Source: an uncultured Prevotellaceae bacterium
GTDB taxonomy: Bacteria; Bacteroidota; Bacteroidia; Bacteroidales; Bacteroidaceae
DNA: 5,467 bases
Direction of reading: 5' to 3'
Assembly: GCA_946624335.1 (NCBI GenBank)
Contig: CAMOSA010000151.1
Coordinates: 1-5,467, forward strand
Shown here: positions 1 through 5,467 of the stretch, piece by piece
How positions within the stretch are numbered: the stretch's first letter is position 1
Layout of the letters: each line of letters opens with the position of its first letter
The notes under the pieces: generated by a model
Seen by the model: only the letters and a program-made list of their open reading frames with translations
Told to the model about the DNA's origin: nothing
Database searches by the model: none
Made by a program: the position numbers and the translations under genes

Positions 1-847
1 AGTTGAAGTTGACGAGCTCGCGGTTCTCGTGCTTGTCCAGCGTGAAACGTGTGGAGAGCACCGTCCGCTCGTAGTCGGGATCGAGCGTCACGCCACGGTG
101 CAGACGTGACTTGTCGAGCCGCAGCTTGTGGTCGTTGCTCATGAGGAAGACGTCGAGCAGCGTCTGGTTGTCGGCAATGTAGAAGCTTTGGAAGGCGGAG
201 TCGCGCAAGGCGAGCTGCCGCGACTCGACCTGGTAGGTACCCTCGTCGTCGGCGTAGCTGTAGCGGTACTCGAGGCGATAGACCTCGTCGGCAAGGCGTC
301 GTTTGGAGTCGAGCTGGAAGGTGTAGAGGTTATCATCGTCCCAGTCGGCGACGTAGTACTTGAAGGTGATGGCGTTGTCGGGGTTGTCGGTGCTGGCGAC
401 CTTGACGGTGATGGGGTTCTCCTGCCTCATGACGTTGAGGAAGAAGAACCTGTTGACGGTGATGGCCTTCGGACGCCTGAGGGTATCCTCTACCTCGACC
501 TGATAGCTGTTGGCGCCGCCCGTGCCGTCGTCGATGCGGAAGCAGAGGAGGTTGTGGTCGCGCATCCGCCAGAACTGCTGCTGCTGCGCCCGGTACTTGA
601 GGTCGGGCGAGGCAAACATCTGCTTCACGGCGTCGACCTCGACGATATTGCCGGCAATCTCCTTGTCGCGTACCTCTCGCCAGTTGAGGCCCGAGGTGGC
701 GGATTCGATGTCGCTGAAGTTGACGACGTCGGTGACGTTGTTGGCGAAATAGAGCTTGAAGCCCTGAGCGCTCATGGTCAGGGCTGCCCCCAAGAGGAGT
801 AGCGAGGCGAGGAGGCGGCGCTTACGGCTAATTGTTGCTCCAGTCAT
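1..847 (-). CDS. Exported protein of unrecognised family, cut by the window edge (first 282 codons)
   Basis: The frame stays open from ATG at 847 to base 1, so the C-terminus is missing. The N-terminus carries a clear signal peptide: MTGATISRKRR, then the hydrophobic core LLASLLLLGAALTM, with likely cleavage near residue 28 (SAQ-G). The mature part starts GFKLYFANNVTDVVNFSDIES and is rich in beta-prone, charged segments, with a QQQQ run at 88-91 and acidic patches such as DWDDDN at 168-173. Residues 30-50 faintly recall the short motif (residue names followed by IDSITF-like ends) at the start of many Bacteroidales surface proteins. Two triplets, DTL (121-123) and DSA (216-218), fit the Bacteroides O-glycosylation consensus D(S/T)(A/I/L/M/T/V). 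The start is well fixed: an in-frame TGA at 868-866 precedes it and ATG 847 is the first ATG after it; the next, at residue 25, would remove the signal peptide. It overlaps the small gene by 20 bases. Exported fate is well supported; the family and function are not recognised. Confidence 0.85.
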   Translation of the reverse strand, partial: MTGATISRKRRLLASLLLLGAALTMSAQGFKLYFANNVTDVVNFSDIESATSGLNWREVRDKEIAGNIVEVDAVKQMFASPDLKYRAQQQQFWRMRDHNLLCFRIDDGTGGANSYQVEVEDTLRRPKAITVNRFFFLNVMRQENPITVKVASTDNPDNAITFKYYVADWDDDNLYTFQLDSKRRLADEVYRLEYRYSYADDEGTYQVESRQLALRDSAFQSFYIADNQTLLDVFLMSNDHKLRLDKSRLHRGVTLDPDYERTVLSTRFTLDKHENRELVNFN

Positions 848-868
848 CCTTCCAGACGTTATAGTTCA
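828..868 (-). promoter_or_regulatory. Overlapping junction between the small gene and the partial exported gene
   Basis: ATG of the third gene (847-845) lies 20 bases before the end of the small gene's TAG (830-828). In the third gene's frame an upstream TGA occupies 868-866, so this ATG is the only one available that keeps the signal peptide. A GGAAGG run abuts the ATG with no spacer, too close for a normal ribosome site. The overlap suggests coupled translation. Confidence 0.6.
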
Positions 869-1007
869 CATTGTTGTGCTTGACGAGCGCTTCGTCGGTG
901 CCCTGATGAGGGTCAAAGCGGAGTTCCTCCGTGGTCCCCGTGAGGAGGTATGAGCCGCTGATGTGCAGCACGTCGGTCAGTGGTGTGCGATAAGCTTTCT
1001 TCTTCAT
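828..1007 (-). CDS. Short conserved-type Bacteroidales protein of unknown function (59 aa)
   Basis: No function is recognised. The protein starts MKKKAYRTPLTDVL, has a hydrophobic-to-small stretch ISGSYLLTGTT at 16-26, then a polar, acidic and Asn-rich half ending NVWKDDWSNN. It has no cysteine and no export signal. The shape (MKK-x-Y-x-x-P, hydrophobic stretch, LLTG, acidic Trp-containing end) resembles short hypothetical proteins I recall beside exported proteins in Prevotella and Bacteroides; this is memory, not a search. ATG at 1007 is preferred over the in-frame ATG at 1034 because it gives the typical MKK start and lies one base after the upstream stop (TGA-T-ATG); the longer form would overlap the upstream gene by 26 bases. 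Its 3' end overlaps the next gene by 20 bases. It could be a regulator or partner of its exported neighbours, a precursor peptide, or a leader whose translation feeds the next gene; none is proven. Confidence 0.75.
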   Translation of the reverse strand: MKKKAYRTPLTDVLHISGSYLLTGTTEELRFDPHQGTDEALVKHNNVNYNVWKDDWSNN

Positions 1008-1011
1008 ATCA
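1005..1011 (-). promoter_or_regulatory. Stop/start junction with one-base gap (TGATATG)
   Basis: The stop codon of the large gene (1011-1009) is followed by a single T at 1008 and then ATG of the small gene (1007-1005). No Shine-Dalgarno sequence is seen at usual spacing upstream. Terminating ribosomes could reinitiate here, so translational coupling is the simplest reading. Confidence 0.6.
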
Positions 1012-4000
1012 CTTGATAACGATTTTCTTTCCATTAACGATATAGATGCCTTGTCGCGAGGGCTGCTCCGTGAGTCGGCGCCCGTCGAGTGCGTGCCATG
1101 CCGAGGTGGTGACCGTCGCCGTGCCGGGGGTGTCGGCGATGCCGTCGAGCTCGTCCTCGAAGGATGCGCCGAAGCGTATATGGCTGACGCCGATGAGGTT
1201 GCTGCGCGTGAGATAAGCGCGGTAGGGCGGTATCACGGCACCGTTGTACTTGTAGAAACCCACTACCCCACCGCTGCGGCCCAGCGTGAGCAGGTTGCCT
1301 TCGGCGGCGTCTTCCTGGTAGACGGGCACGCCCCATTGATCGTCCTGCCCGATGTAGCTGCCAACGAACTGGTTGTCATATTTGTTCACGATGGGCAACG
1401 TACCATTATATTTATATAGGTGATAGAGCCCCGCCGCCTCGGCCTTGATGGCCACGGGCGTGGAGGGCGGTATGAGGCGCCCTATGCTGTGGAGCACGAC
1501 GATCCCCTCGCTCTCGTCGGGGACATCGGCGACGTAAGCCGTCAGCCCCTCGGGCAGCTGCGTCGGGAAGTCGATGTAGAGCGTGCCCCAGAGGGCGCTG
1601 GTGATGTTGAGCGGATAGTAGATGCCGAGACAGCCCGCGTCATCATACTCGCCCCAGGAGGCATCATTGTAGTAATCCTGGAAGAGCTTTGAGTGGAAGG
1701 AGCCGTCGTTGACGTAGACGTGGATGAGGTCGCCGGCCTCCTCATGCACGATGCCGTTCTCCTCGAGCACGGCCATCTCACCCTCGGGCAGACAGTTGTC
1801 GATGTAGAGGTTCTTCAGGTGCGGCACCTTATATATCGCGTAAGGGAGTATGGTCTTGAGGGAAACACTGAGCGTGGCGTCCTCCTCGCCACGTCCCGGG
1901 GGATAGGCCATGAGGTCCACCTTGCCGGGGTAGAGGGTGTTGTCGAGGTAGAGGGCACCATCGATGCTGCGGCACAGCGGGTTCTTCTCGGCGACGAGGA
2001 TGTCACGGATGCCCGAGCCGTAGAAGGCGCCCTCGTGGAGCGTTCCGAACAAGTATGGCAGCTCTATCTCCTCGAGGCTGGTGCAGCCGTTGAAGGCGTT
2101 GGTGCCTATGGTGGTGAGGGCCTGTGGCAGCGTGAGTGCCCTCAGCTTGCTGAGGCCAGAGACCATTCCGCTGCTGAGGGTGGTGACGCCGCCGAAGAAG
2201 CGGAACTCGGGAAATGTCTCGACGTCGGCTGCGTCCGTGTTGAAGGCTGCGAACTGGGCGGGCACCGCTGCGTAGGCTTCGCGCAGGGTGACGAGGCCGT
2301 CGCCGTTCGTGTCGAAGGCGGTGCGCGCTGCCGCAGCGGCGTGATCATCCTCAAACGCTATGCCGGCCTTGTCGGCATGCACGTTGACGGCGAGGGCACG
2401 CAGGGCCTTGGTGCACTGGCTCTTGACGCTCAAGGGCTCGGCCAGCAGGTGCTCGGTCTCGCCGCCCGTCTGCCCGTTGGGCGCCGCAGCGCCGCACTCG
2501 TTGACGACGTCGAGATACGCTGCTCCGCTCCTTGCCCGCCAACGCACATTCTCTGTCGGGAACTCGAAGATCTCGGTGACACGACCGGCACGGTCGCCAT
2601 CGGCAAAGCGCACGGCCATCGACAGCAGGTCGCCGTAGGACGTCTGGGCGAACTGCTTCAGCATGGGATAGCGGTTCTCGCCGTTCTGCCAGGCCGAGGC
2701 GTTGGTCATGATCTGCCCCGAGACCATGTCCTTCGTGTAGGTGCTGCCCGTGGAGGTGTTGTCAGCCGACATCATCTGGCGGTCGAACCAGCAGTCGGTA
2801 CACGCTGCGGCAGTCTGTGTGAGGCCGTAGACGGTGTTGCTGTTCTCCACCTTGCCCACGCTGACACAGCGGCGCATCGTCTCCGGCGCGGTGTAGGTGA
2901 TGCCGGCGCCGTGGAAGAGGCTGCTATGCCCCACCCATCCCACATGGACGCTGGCGAAGCAGTCGCTGATGCTGCCACTGCCACTCGCAGCCTGCCCACA
3001 GAGGCCACCGGCATAGCCGTCGACCTGCACCACTCCGTGCGTCATGCAGCGTTCCACGGTGCCGCCGTTGAGCTTGCCGCAGAGCAGTCCGCCGCTGACG
3101 GCCGTGGCGGTGGAACCAAGCCTGACGTAGCTGTCGACGACGGCCAGGTCGGTGACCGTGCCGTCCATGGTGGTGAACAGACCGTATGACGCGCCCTCGG
3201 CGAGATCGCTGCGATCGAGATACAGGCCGTAGATGGTCTTGCCGTTGCCGTGGAGGGTGGCGTGCCACGGGTAGGCGTTCCACGGTTGGGCATCGGCCTT
3301 GGGCTGCTCGTCCTCGCCCAGCAGATGGGTGTTGATGAACAGGTCGTTGGCCAGGATGTAGTGCTTGCCCTCCACGTTATACAGATACTCGTCGGGCAAG
3401 CTCATGCCCACCTCGGAGTAGAGCTCCTGGCGGTTGAAGAGGACGCGGCAGAGCTCCTTCACGTTATGTATGACATAGGGATTAGCCGCCGTGCCGTCGC
3501 CACCGGCGAAGTAGTCGGTGTAGTTGATCTGCGGCGTCGACGTGCCGTCCCACGGCAGGCCGTAGGTCAGCGTCAGGGGTACCTTGCGCTGCAAGCCGTT
3601 GTAGTTGACAATGACGTCGGCCTCGCCCGGGTCGAGCACCCTGACAATGTCGTCCACGACCTCGACACAGGCCGGAGGCGTGGGCACCGCGAAGGTAGCG
3701 ACCGGCTCCGCCGTGCTGCGGTTCTTGAAGGTACCGATCCGGAAGTCCACGGTGGTGTCCCACAAGTCGAAGAAGGCCTTACCGTCGGACGTGACGTTGA
3801 AGGGGATGCCCGCCAGCCTCATGTTGTCCTGATAGAACAGGTCTGTGCCATAATACGACTGCATATAACGGTTGGCAATCATCGCATTGTCGTCGTAGCG
3901 GAAGTCGCCGTCGACTGGCCGCGGCGTGAAGTAGGTGGCTACGGCCAGCTCAGCGCCGTTGTCAGCCCAGCCCATACCGTTCGTCTGGAGGCCGCACTGG

Positions 4001-5382
4001 CGGTAGTCGCGACGGAACTGTCCGAAGGCGAGGCTCGTGGACGCATCGTAGTCCGTCTCATAACCCACGATAGAGCCGTATTTCGCACTGGCGCTGACGG
4101 GCTGCTTCATCGTACCGGCAAAGGTGGAGAAGCGCAGATTGTCCGTCGGCGTGATATTACGGTCACCGGCTGAGATGCCAAACTCCACATAGCCGAAGAG
4201 GCCGCCGGCGTAGGTGGCCCGACTGCCGTCGACGTAGGAACTGCTGTAGCACTGATCCACAACCATGTAATCACCGCCTCCCGCCGAATAGGCGTGACCG
4301 ATCAGACCGCCCATGGTGTGTCCGCCCGATAGGGCGATGCAGGTGGTGCAGCCGCCCATCTCCAACATATTGTCGGCATAGCCTATGACGCTACCCATCG
4401 TGACGGCGCTGCCATCGCCGCGGATCTCGCCCGACGACGTGCAGCATTTCACCTTATTATTGATTGTATTGCCGGTGGGGGCATTCAACGAATAGCCCAC
4501 GACACCGCCGACGAAGCAATCCTCGTCAGAGCTGTTGCCCACGGTCATGTCGACGACGGCGTGGCAGTCGATGGTCTCCCAGCCTGTCTCTCCGGCTACG
4601 CCGCCAGCAAGCATCGGCCCGCTCAGCCGCATCGTCGCCTTCGCCAGGTTGTGAGACAGCTCCGTGATGTCCAGTGCCGCGCAGCCTACGAGGCCGCCGA
4701 TGCAGGTGTCATCATTGCCGCTTGCAGCCTCGATGACGGCCTGCTCCACCGTGCAGTTCCTGATGGTGCCCTGTCGCGACGACACCGTCGCCGTGAAGCC
4801 TTTCCCCAGATGGCCGCAGACGATGCCGGCATGGTACTCGGCGGTCGTCTGGTCGACGAAGATATTGGCACCACGCACCACCAAGCCGTCCACCGTGCCG
4901 CGCAGCACGCCGAACAGTCCGAAGCAGGTGGTGGTCTCGGTGCTGTAGGCACGGATGGTCATGCCCCGGATCTCATAGGGCTTGCCCGTCGAGGGGTTAG
5001 TGCCATTGGTCAGCGTGCCCTTGAAGACACGGCAGTCAGCGCCCTCGTCATTCTTCGGGTTGGTACTGCAGCCGATGGGCACCCACACCAGCTTAGAGCC
5101 GTTGGGCGCATAGTCAAGGTCGATGTCGGCAGCGATGACGAAATAAGTGTTCTCGAAGGTGCTGCCGCGGTTCACGGCGCGAGCCAGAAAGGCCAGCTGG
5201 CTCGCCGAGCGTATCTGGTAGGGGTTGCCCTGCGTGCCGTTGCCGAAGTTGCCGCCGCCGAAGCCGTCCTCGTCGACATGATCCAGCCACGTCTCGCCGT
5301 AGAAACCTGCTATCGTCGTGTACGCTTGAGCGCCGAGGCTGAGGGCCACTACTATAAGGAGTAAAGCGATTCTCTTCATCAT
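1009..5382 (-). CDS. Large exported GLUG / BspA-like leucine-rich-repeat surface protein (1457 aa)
   Basis: Probable cell-surface or secreted adhesin/scaffold; no catalytic motif is seen. In order: signal peptide about 1-20 (basic start, hydrophobic core, cut after AQA); GLUG beta-helix array about 49-450; Ig-like segment about 541-608; second GLUG array about 627-907; a linker about 919-1001; an EF-hand-type loop 1024-1035; degenerate BspA-type (LRR_5-like) repeats about 1046-1195; a beta-rich C-terminal module about 1253-1415; and a tail 1425-1457 ending in GIYIVNGKKIVIK. The protein has 30 cysteines, many at one fixed place in the GLUG turns. ATG at 5382 is chosen because an A-rich leader precedes it; ATG at 5379 is equally possible and changes one residue. 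It is the first gene of a three-gene minus-strand unit. GLUG and BspA families are known in Bacteroidales surface proteins, BspA of Tannerella being an adhesin; adhesion here is inferred. The frame is intact throughout. Confidence 0.95.
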   Translation of the reverse strand: MMKRIALLLIVVALSLGAQAYTTIAGFYGETWLDHVDEDGFGGGNFGNGTQGNPYQIRSASQLAFLARAVNRGSTFENTYFVIAADIDLDYAPNGSKLVWVPIGCSTNPKNDEGADCRVFKGTLTNGTNPSTGKPYEIRGMTIRAYSTETTTCFGLFGVLRGTVDGLVVRGANIFVDQTTAEYHAGIVCGHLGKGFTATVSSRQGTIRNCTVEQAVIEAASGNDDTCIGGLVGCAALDITELSHNLAKATMRLSGPMLAGGVAGETGWETIDCHAVVDMTVGNSSDEDCFVGGVVGYSLNAPTGNTINNKVKCCTSSGEIRGDGSAVTMGSVIGYADNMLEMGGCTTCIALSGGHTMGGLIGHAYSAGGGDYMVVDQCYSSSYVDGSRATYAGGLFGYVEFGISAGDRNITPTDNLRFSTFAGTMKQPVSASAKYGSIVGYETDYDASTSLAFGQFRRDYRQCGLQTNGMGWADNGAELAVATYFTPRPVDGDFRYDDNAMIANRYMQSYYGTDLFYQDNMRLAGIPFNVTSDGKAFFDLWDTTVDFRIGTFKNRSTAEPVATFAVPTPPACVEVVDDIVRVLDPGEADVIVNYNGLQRKVPLTLTYGLPWDGTSTPQINYTDYFAGGDGTAANPYVIHNVKELCRVLFNRQELYSEVGMSLPDEYLYNVEGKHYILANDLFINTHLLGEDEQPKADAQPWNAYPWHATLHGNGKTIYGLYLDRSDLAEGASYGLFTTMDGTVTDLAVVDSYVRLGSTATAVSGGLLCGKLNGGTVERCMTHGVVQVDGYAGGLCGQAASGSGSISDCFASVHVGWVGHSSLFHGAGITYTAPETMRRCVSVGKVENSNTVYGLTQTAAACTDCWFDRQMMSADNTSTGSTYTKDMVSGQIMTNASAWQNGENRYPMLKQFAQTSYGDLLSMAVRFADGDRAGRVTEIFEFPTENVRWRARSGAAYLDVVNECGAAAPNGQTGGETEHLLAEPLSVKSQCTKALRALAVNVHADKAGIAFEDDHAAAAARTAFDTNGDGLVTLREAYAAVPAQFAAFNTDAADVETFPEFRFFGGVTTLSSGMVSGLSKLRALTLPQALTTIGTNAFNGCTSLEEIELPYLFGTLHEGAFYGSGIRDILVAEKNPLCRSIDGALYLDNTLYPGKVDLMAYPPGRGEEDATLSVSLKTILPYAIYKVPHLKNLYIDNCLPEGEMAVLEENGIVHEEAGDLIHVYVNDGSFHSKLFQDYYNDASWGEYDDAGCLGIYYPLNITSALWGTLYIDFPTQLPEGLTAYVADVPDESEGIVVLHSIGRLIPPSTPVAIKAEAAGLYHLYKYNGTLPIVNKYDNQFVGSYIGQDDQWGVPVYQEDAAEGNLLTLGRSGGVVGFYKYNGAVIPPYRAYLTRSNLIGVSHIRFGASFEDELDGIADTPGTATVTTSAWHALDGRRLTEQPSRQGIYIVNGKKIVIK
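1012..1110 (-). other. C-terminal tail resembling a secretion/sorting domain (residues 1425-1457)
   Basis: After a Thr/Gly-rich spacer, the tail reads AWHALDGRRL, then RQGIYIVNGKKIVIK at the very end. The general form (aromatic-x-x-x-GRR, 5-10 residues, GIYIV-x-GKK-hydrophobic-x-K) resembles Bacteroidota type IX secretion C-terminal domains, but is shorter than the usual type A domain. It may be a related tail of Prevotella surface proteins. Export by type IX is therefore an inference. Confidence 0.5.
1138..1626 (-). other. Beta-rich C-terminal module of the surface protein (residues about 1253-1415)
   Basis: The module begins GIYYPLNITSALWGTLYIDF and includes PEGLTAYVADV, IPPSTPVAIKAEAAGLYHLY, and the pair GVVGFYKYNG and IPPYRAYL. 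The order TLY, PEG-x-TAY, IP-x-x-TPV, G-x-x-GFY-x-x-NG, AYL is a recurrent module at the end of Prevotella and Bacteroides surface proteins as I recall it. Its function is not established. It directly precedes the sorting-like tail. Confidence 0.6.
1798..2247 (-). repeat. BspA-type leucine-rich repeats (residues about 1046-1195)
   Basis: The repeats are degenerate. SGMVSGLSKLRALTLPQAL (1071-1089) leads into TTIGTNAFNGCTSLEEIELP (1090-1109), the clearest unit, followed by LHEGAFYGSGIRDILV (1115-1130), the NPLCRSIDGALYL stretch (1134-1146) and KTILPYAIYKVPHLKNLYI (1176-1194). The order AF-x-GC-SL-x-x-I-x-LP, an island of the form NP-x-x-SIDG-x-LY with an MAYPPG segment, then another unit, is the usual BspA (LRR_5, PF13306) pattern. 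Only about three to four units are present, far fewer than in large BspA proteins, so the LRR part is a short module at the end of a mainly GLUG protein. Confidence 0.8.
2278..2313 (-). other. EF-hand-type calcium-binding loop before the LRR region
   Basis: Residues 1024-1035 read DTNGDGLVTLRE. This fits a canonical 12-residue loop: Asp at 1, Asn at 3, Asp at 5, Gly at 6, hydrophobic Val at 8 and Glu at 12. Only one loop is seen, as in calcium loops that stabilise extracellular domains and dockerins. In Bacteroidales BspA-like proteins a DTNGDG-type segment commonly precedes the leucine-rich repeats, which matches the placement here. Calcium binding is inferred from the residues. Confidence 0.8.
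2662..3504 (-). repeat. Second GLUG-like beta-helix array (residues about 627-907)
   Basis: It repeats the design of the first array: cap GGDGTAANPYVIHNVKELCR (627-646), a strand YILANDLFINT, a WHATLHGNGKTIYGL segment (706-720), YGLFTTMDGTVTDLAVVDSY (733-752), then turns at GGLLCG (764) and GGLCG (792). Cysteines sit at the equivalent place in VERCMTHG (779), SDCFAS (808) and RRCVSVG (839). It closes with CTDCWFDRQM (861-870) and the NRYPMLKQF segment (903-911). The CWFD-like motif and the YPxL ending are recurrent closures of GLUG arrays in Bacteroidales as I recall them. Confidence 0.85.
3559..3762 (-). other. Ig-like (BIG2-type) linker between the two GLUG arrays (residues about 541-608)
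   Basis: The segment has alternating beta-strand character. It contains VATFAVPTPP followed by VDDIVRVLDPGEADVIVNYN and KVPLTLTY. The pattern of a value or variable word, then L-x-P-G-x-A-x-V-x-V, is typical of bacterial Ig-like group 2 domains that space out surface-protein modules. It is short for a full domain and lacks a clear first strand, so this is a moderate call. Confidence 0.5.
4033..5238 (-). repeat. First GLUG-like beta-helix array (residues about 49-450)
   Basis: The array opens with the characteristic cap GTQGNPYQIRSASQLAFLAR (50-69), followed by a DIDL strand (86-89) and WVPIG (100-104). It then runs through about nine turns with a G-G/S-hydrophobic-hydrophobic-G core: GLFG at 155, AGIVCG at 185, GGLVG at 229, GGVAG at 260, GGVVG at 292, GSVIG at 330, GGLIG at 358, GGLFG at 393 and GSIVG at 436. 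Several turns contain a Cys before a small/Gly-hydrophobic pair (NC at 210, DC at 273, CC at 313-314, QC at 378), as in the GLUG consensus. Spacing is irregular, about 22-45 residues, with loop insertions. A right-handed parallel beta-helix fold is inferred. Confidence 0.85.
5323..5382 (-). other. Signal peptide of the large surface protein
   Basis: Residues 1-20 read MMKRIALLLIVVALSLGAQA: a short basic start, about 13 hydrophobic residues and an AQA site before YTT. No lipobox cysteine follows, so signal peptidase I processing is expected, not lipoprotein anchoring. The cleavage position is judged by eye. Confidence 0.85.
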
Positions 5383-5467
5383 TTATATTGCGTTTTTCGG
5401 TGATTACATATTAGGTGTGTTCTATTAATTAATAAATTCTCTATGAATTATCTTTGTTTGCTCTTGC
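5383..5467 (-). promoter_or_regulatory. AT-rich upstream region of the three-gene unit
   Basis: These 85 bases hold no gene. They are much richer in A and T than the coding DNA and end with A-rich CGCAATATAA just before ATG, a usual Bacteroidota start context without a Shine-Dalgarno sequence. No minus-strand match to the Bacteroides -7 consensus TAnnTTTG is found, so the promoter either lies beyond the window or diverges from consensus. Confidence 0.45.
5423..5434. repeat. Perfect 12-base AT palindrome (TATTAATTAATA)
   Basis: The 12 bases equal their own reverse complement and lie about 40-51 bases upstream of the first start codon. This could be a binding site for a dimeric regulator, but palindromes of only A and T arise easily in AT-rich DNA. 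Confidence 0.4.

Noticed and set aside
128..802. 224-residue plus-strand open frame
   Set aside because: It lies antisense to the partial exported gene, which has a signal peptide and well-formed protein composition. Its own product is dominated by Val, Glu, Asp and Gly, as expected from the reverse of GC-rich codons.
828..1034. Longer 68-residue form of the small gene, starting at ATG 1034
   Set aside because: It would begin MERKSLSSD inside the large gene. The MKKKAYRTP start at 1007 fits the spacing and the usual start of such short proteins better.
1005..1034. Transcription terminator between the large and small genes
   Set aside because: No stem followed by a T run is seen, and a one-base gap leaves no room for one outside coding sequence.
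1693..3189. 498-residue plus-strand open frame
   Set aside because: It is antisense to the second GLUG array and LRR region. The composition is biased to Val, Gly, Ala, His and Arg, with no recognisable domain, while the opposite strand has clear domains.
3250..4173. 307-residue plus-strand open frame
   Set aside because: It is antisense to the intact large gene and shows the same shadow composition, with no export signal or motif.
4561..5364. 267-residue plus-strand open frame
   Set aside because: It is antisense to the signal peptide and first GLUG array; no motif, and its Ala/Arg/Gly-rich content is a codon shadow.
5449..5456. Plus-strand TATCTTTG, matching the Bacteroides -7 consensus TAnnTTTG
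   Set aside because: No TTTG-like -33 element lies about 20 bases upstream, the element points out of the window, and no plus-strand gene is visible to serve.

Overview
The window reads as chromosomal DNA from a Bacteroidota bacterium of the order Bacteroidales, most likely a Prevotella-like gut, oral or rumen lineage. This rests on protein architecture, not on any marker gene: a secreted GLUG/BspA-type surface protein ending in a tail that closes with GIYIVNGKKIVIK, a very short protein beginning MKKKAYRTP, no Shine-Dalgarno sequence at a usable distance, and an A-rich leader before the first start codon. Coding DNA is visibly GC-rich, whereas the 85 bases upstream of the first gene are strongly AT-rich.

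All three supported genes lie on the minus strand, so the window is read from right to left. Bases 5467-5383 are an AT-rich upstream region. Bases 5382-1009 encode a 1457-residue exported mosaic protein: signal peptide, a first beta-helix-like GLUG array, an Ig-like linker, a second GLUG array, another linker, an EF-hand-type calcium loop, BspA-like leucine-rich repeats, a C-terminal beta-rich module and a possible sorting tail. One base after its stop codon comes a 59-residue protein without an export signal (1007-828). Its last 20 bases overlap the start of a third gene (847-1), which has a signal peptide and runs off the left edge after 282 codons.

The 1-base gap and the 20-base overlap imply one transcript with translational coupling. 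The large protein is probably a surface adhesin or scaffold. The third gene encodes another exported protein of unrecognised family. The role of the small protein between two exported ones is unknown, and this three-gene unit is the most interesting thing here. No RNA gene, mobile element, CRISPR array or convincing terminator was seen. Long plus-strand open frames are antisense shadows created by the GC-rich codon use of the real genes.
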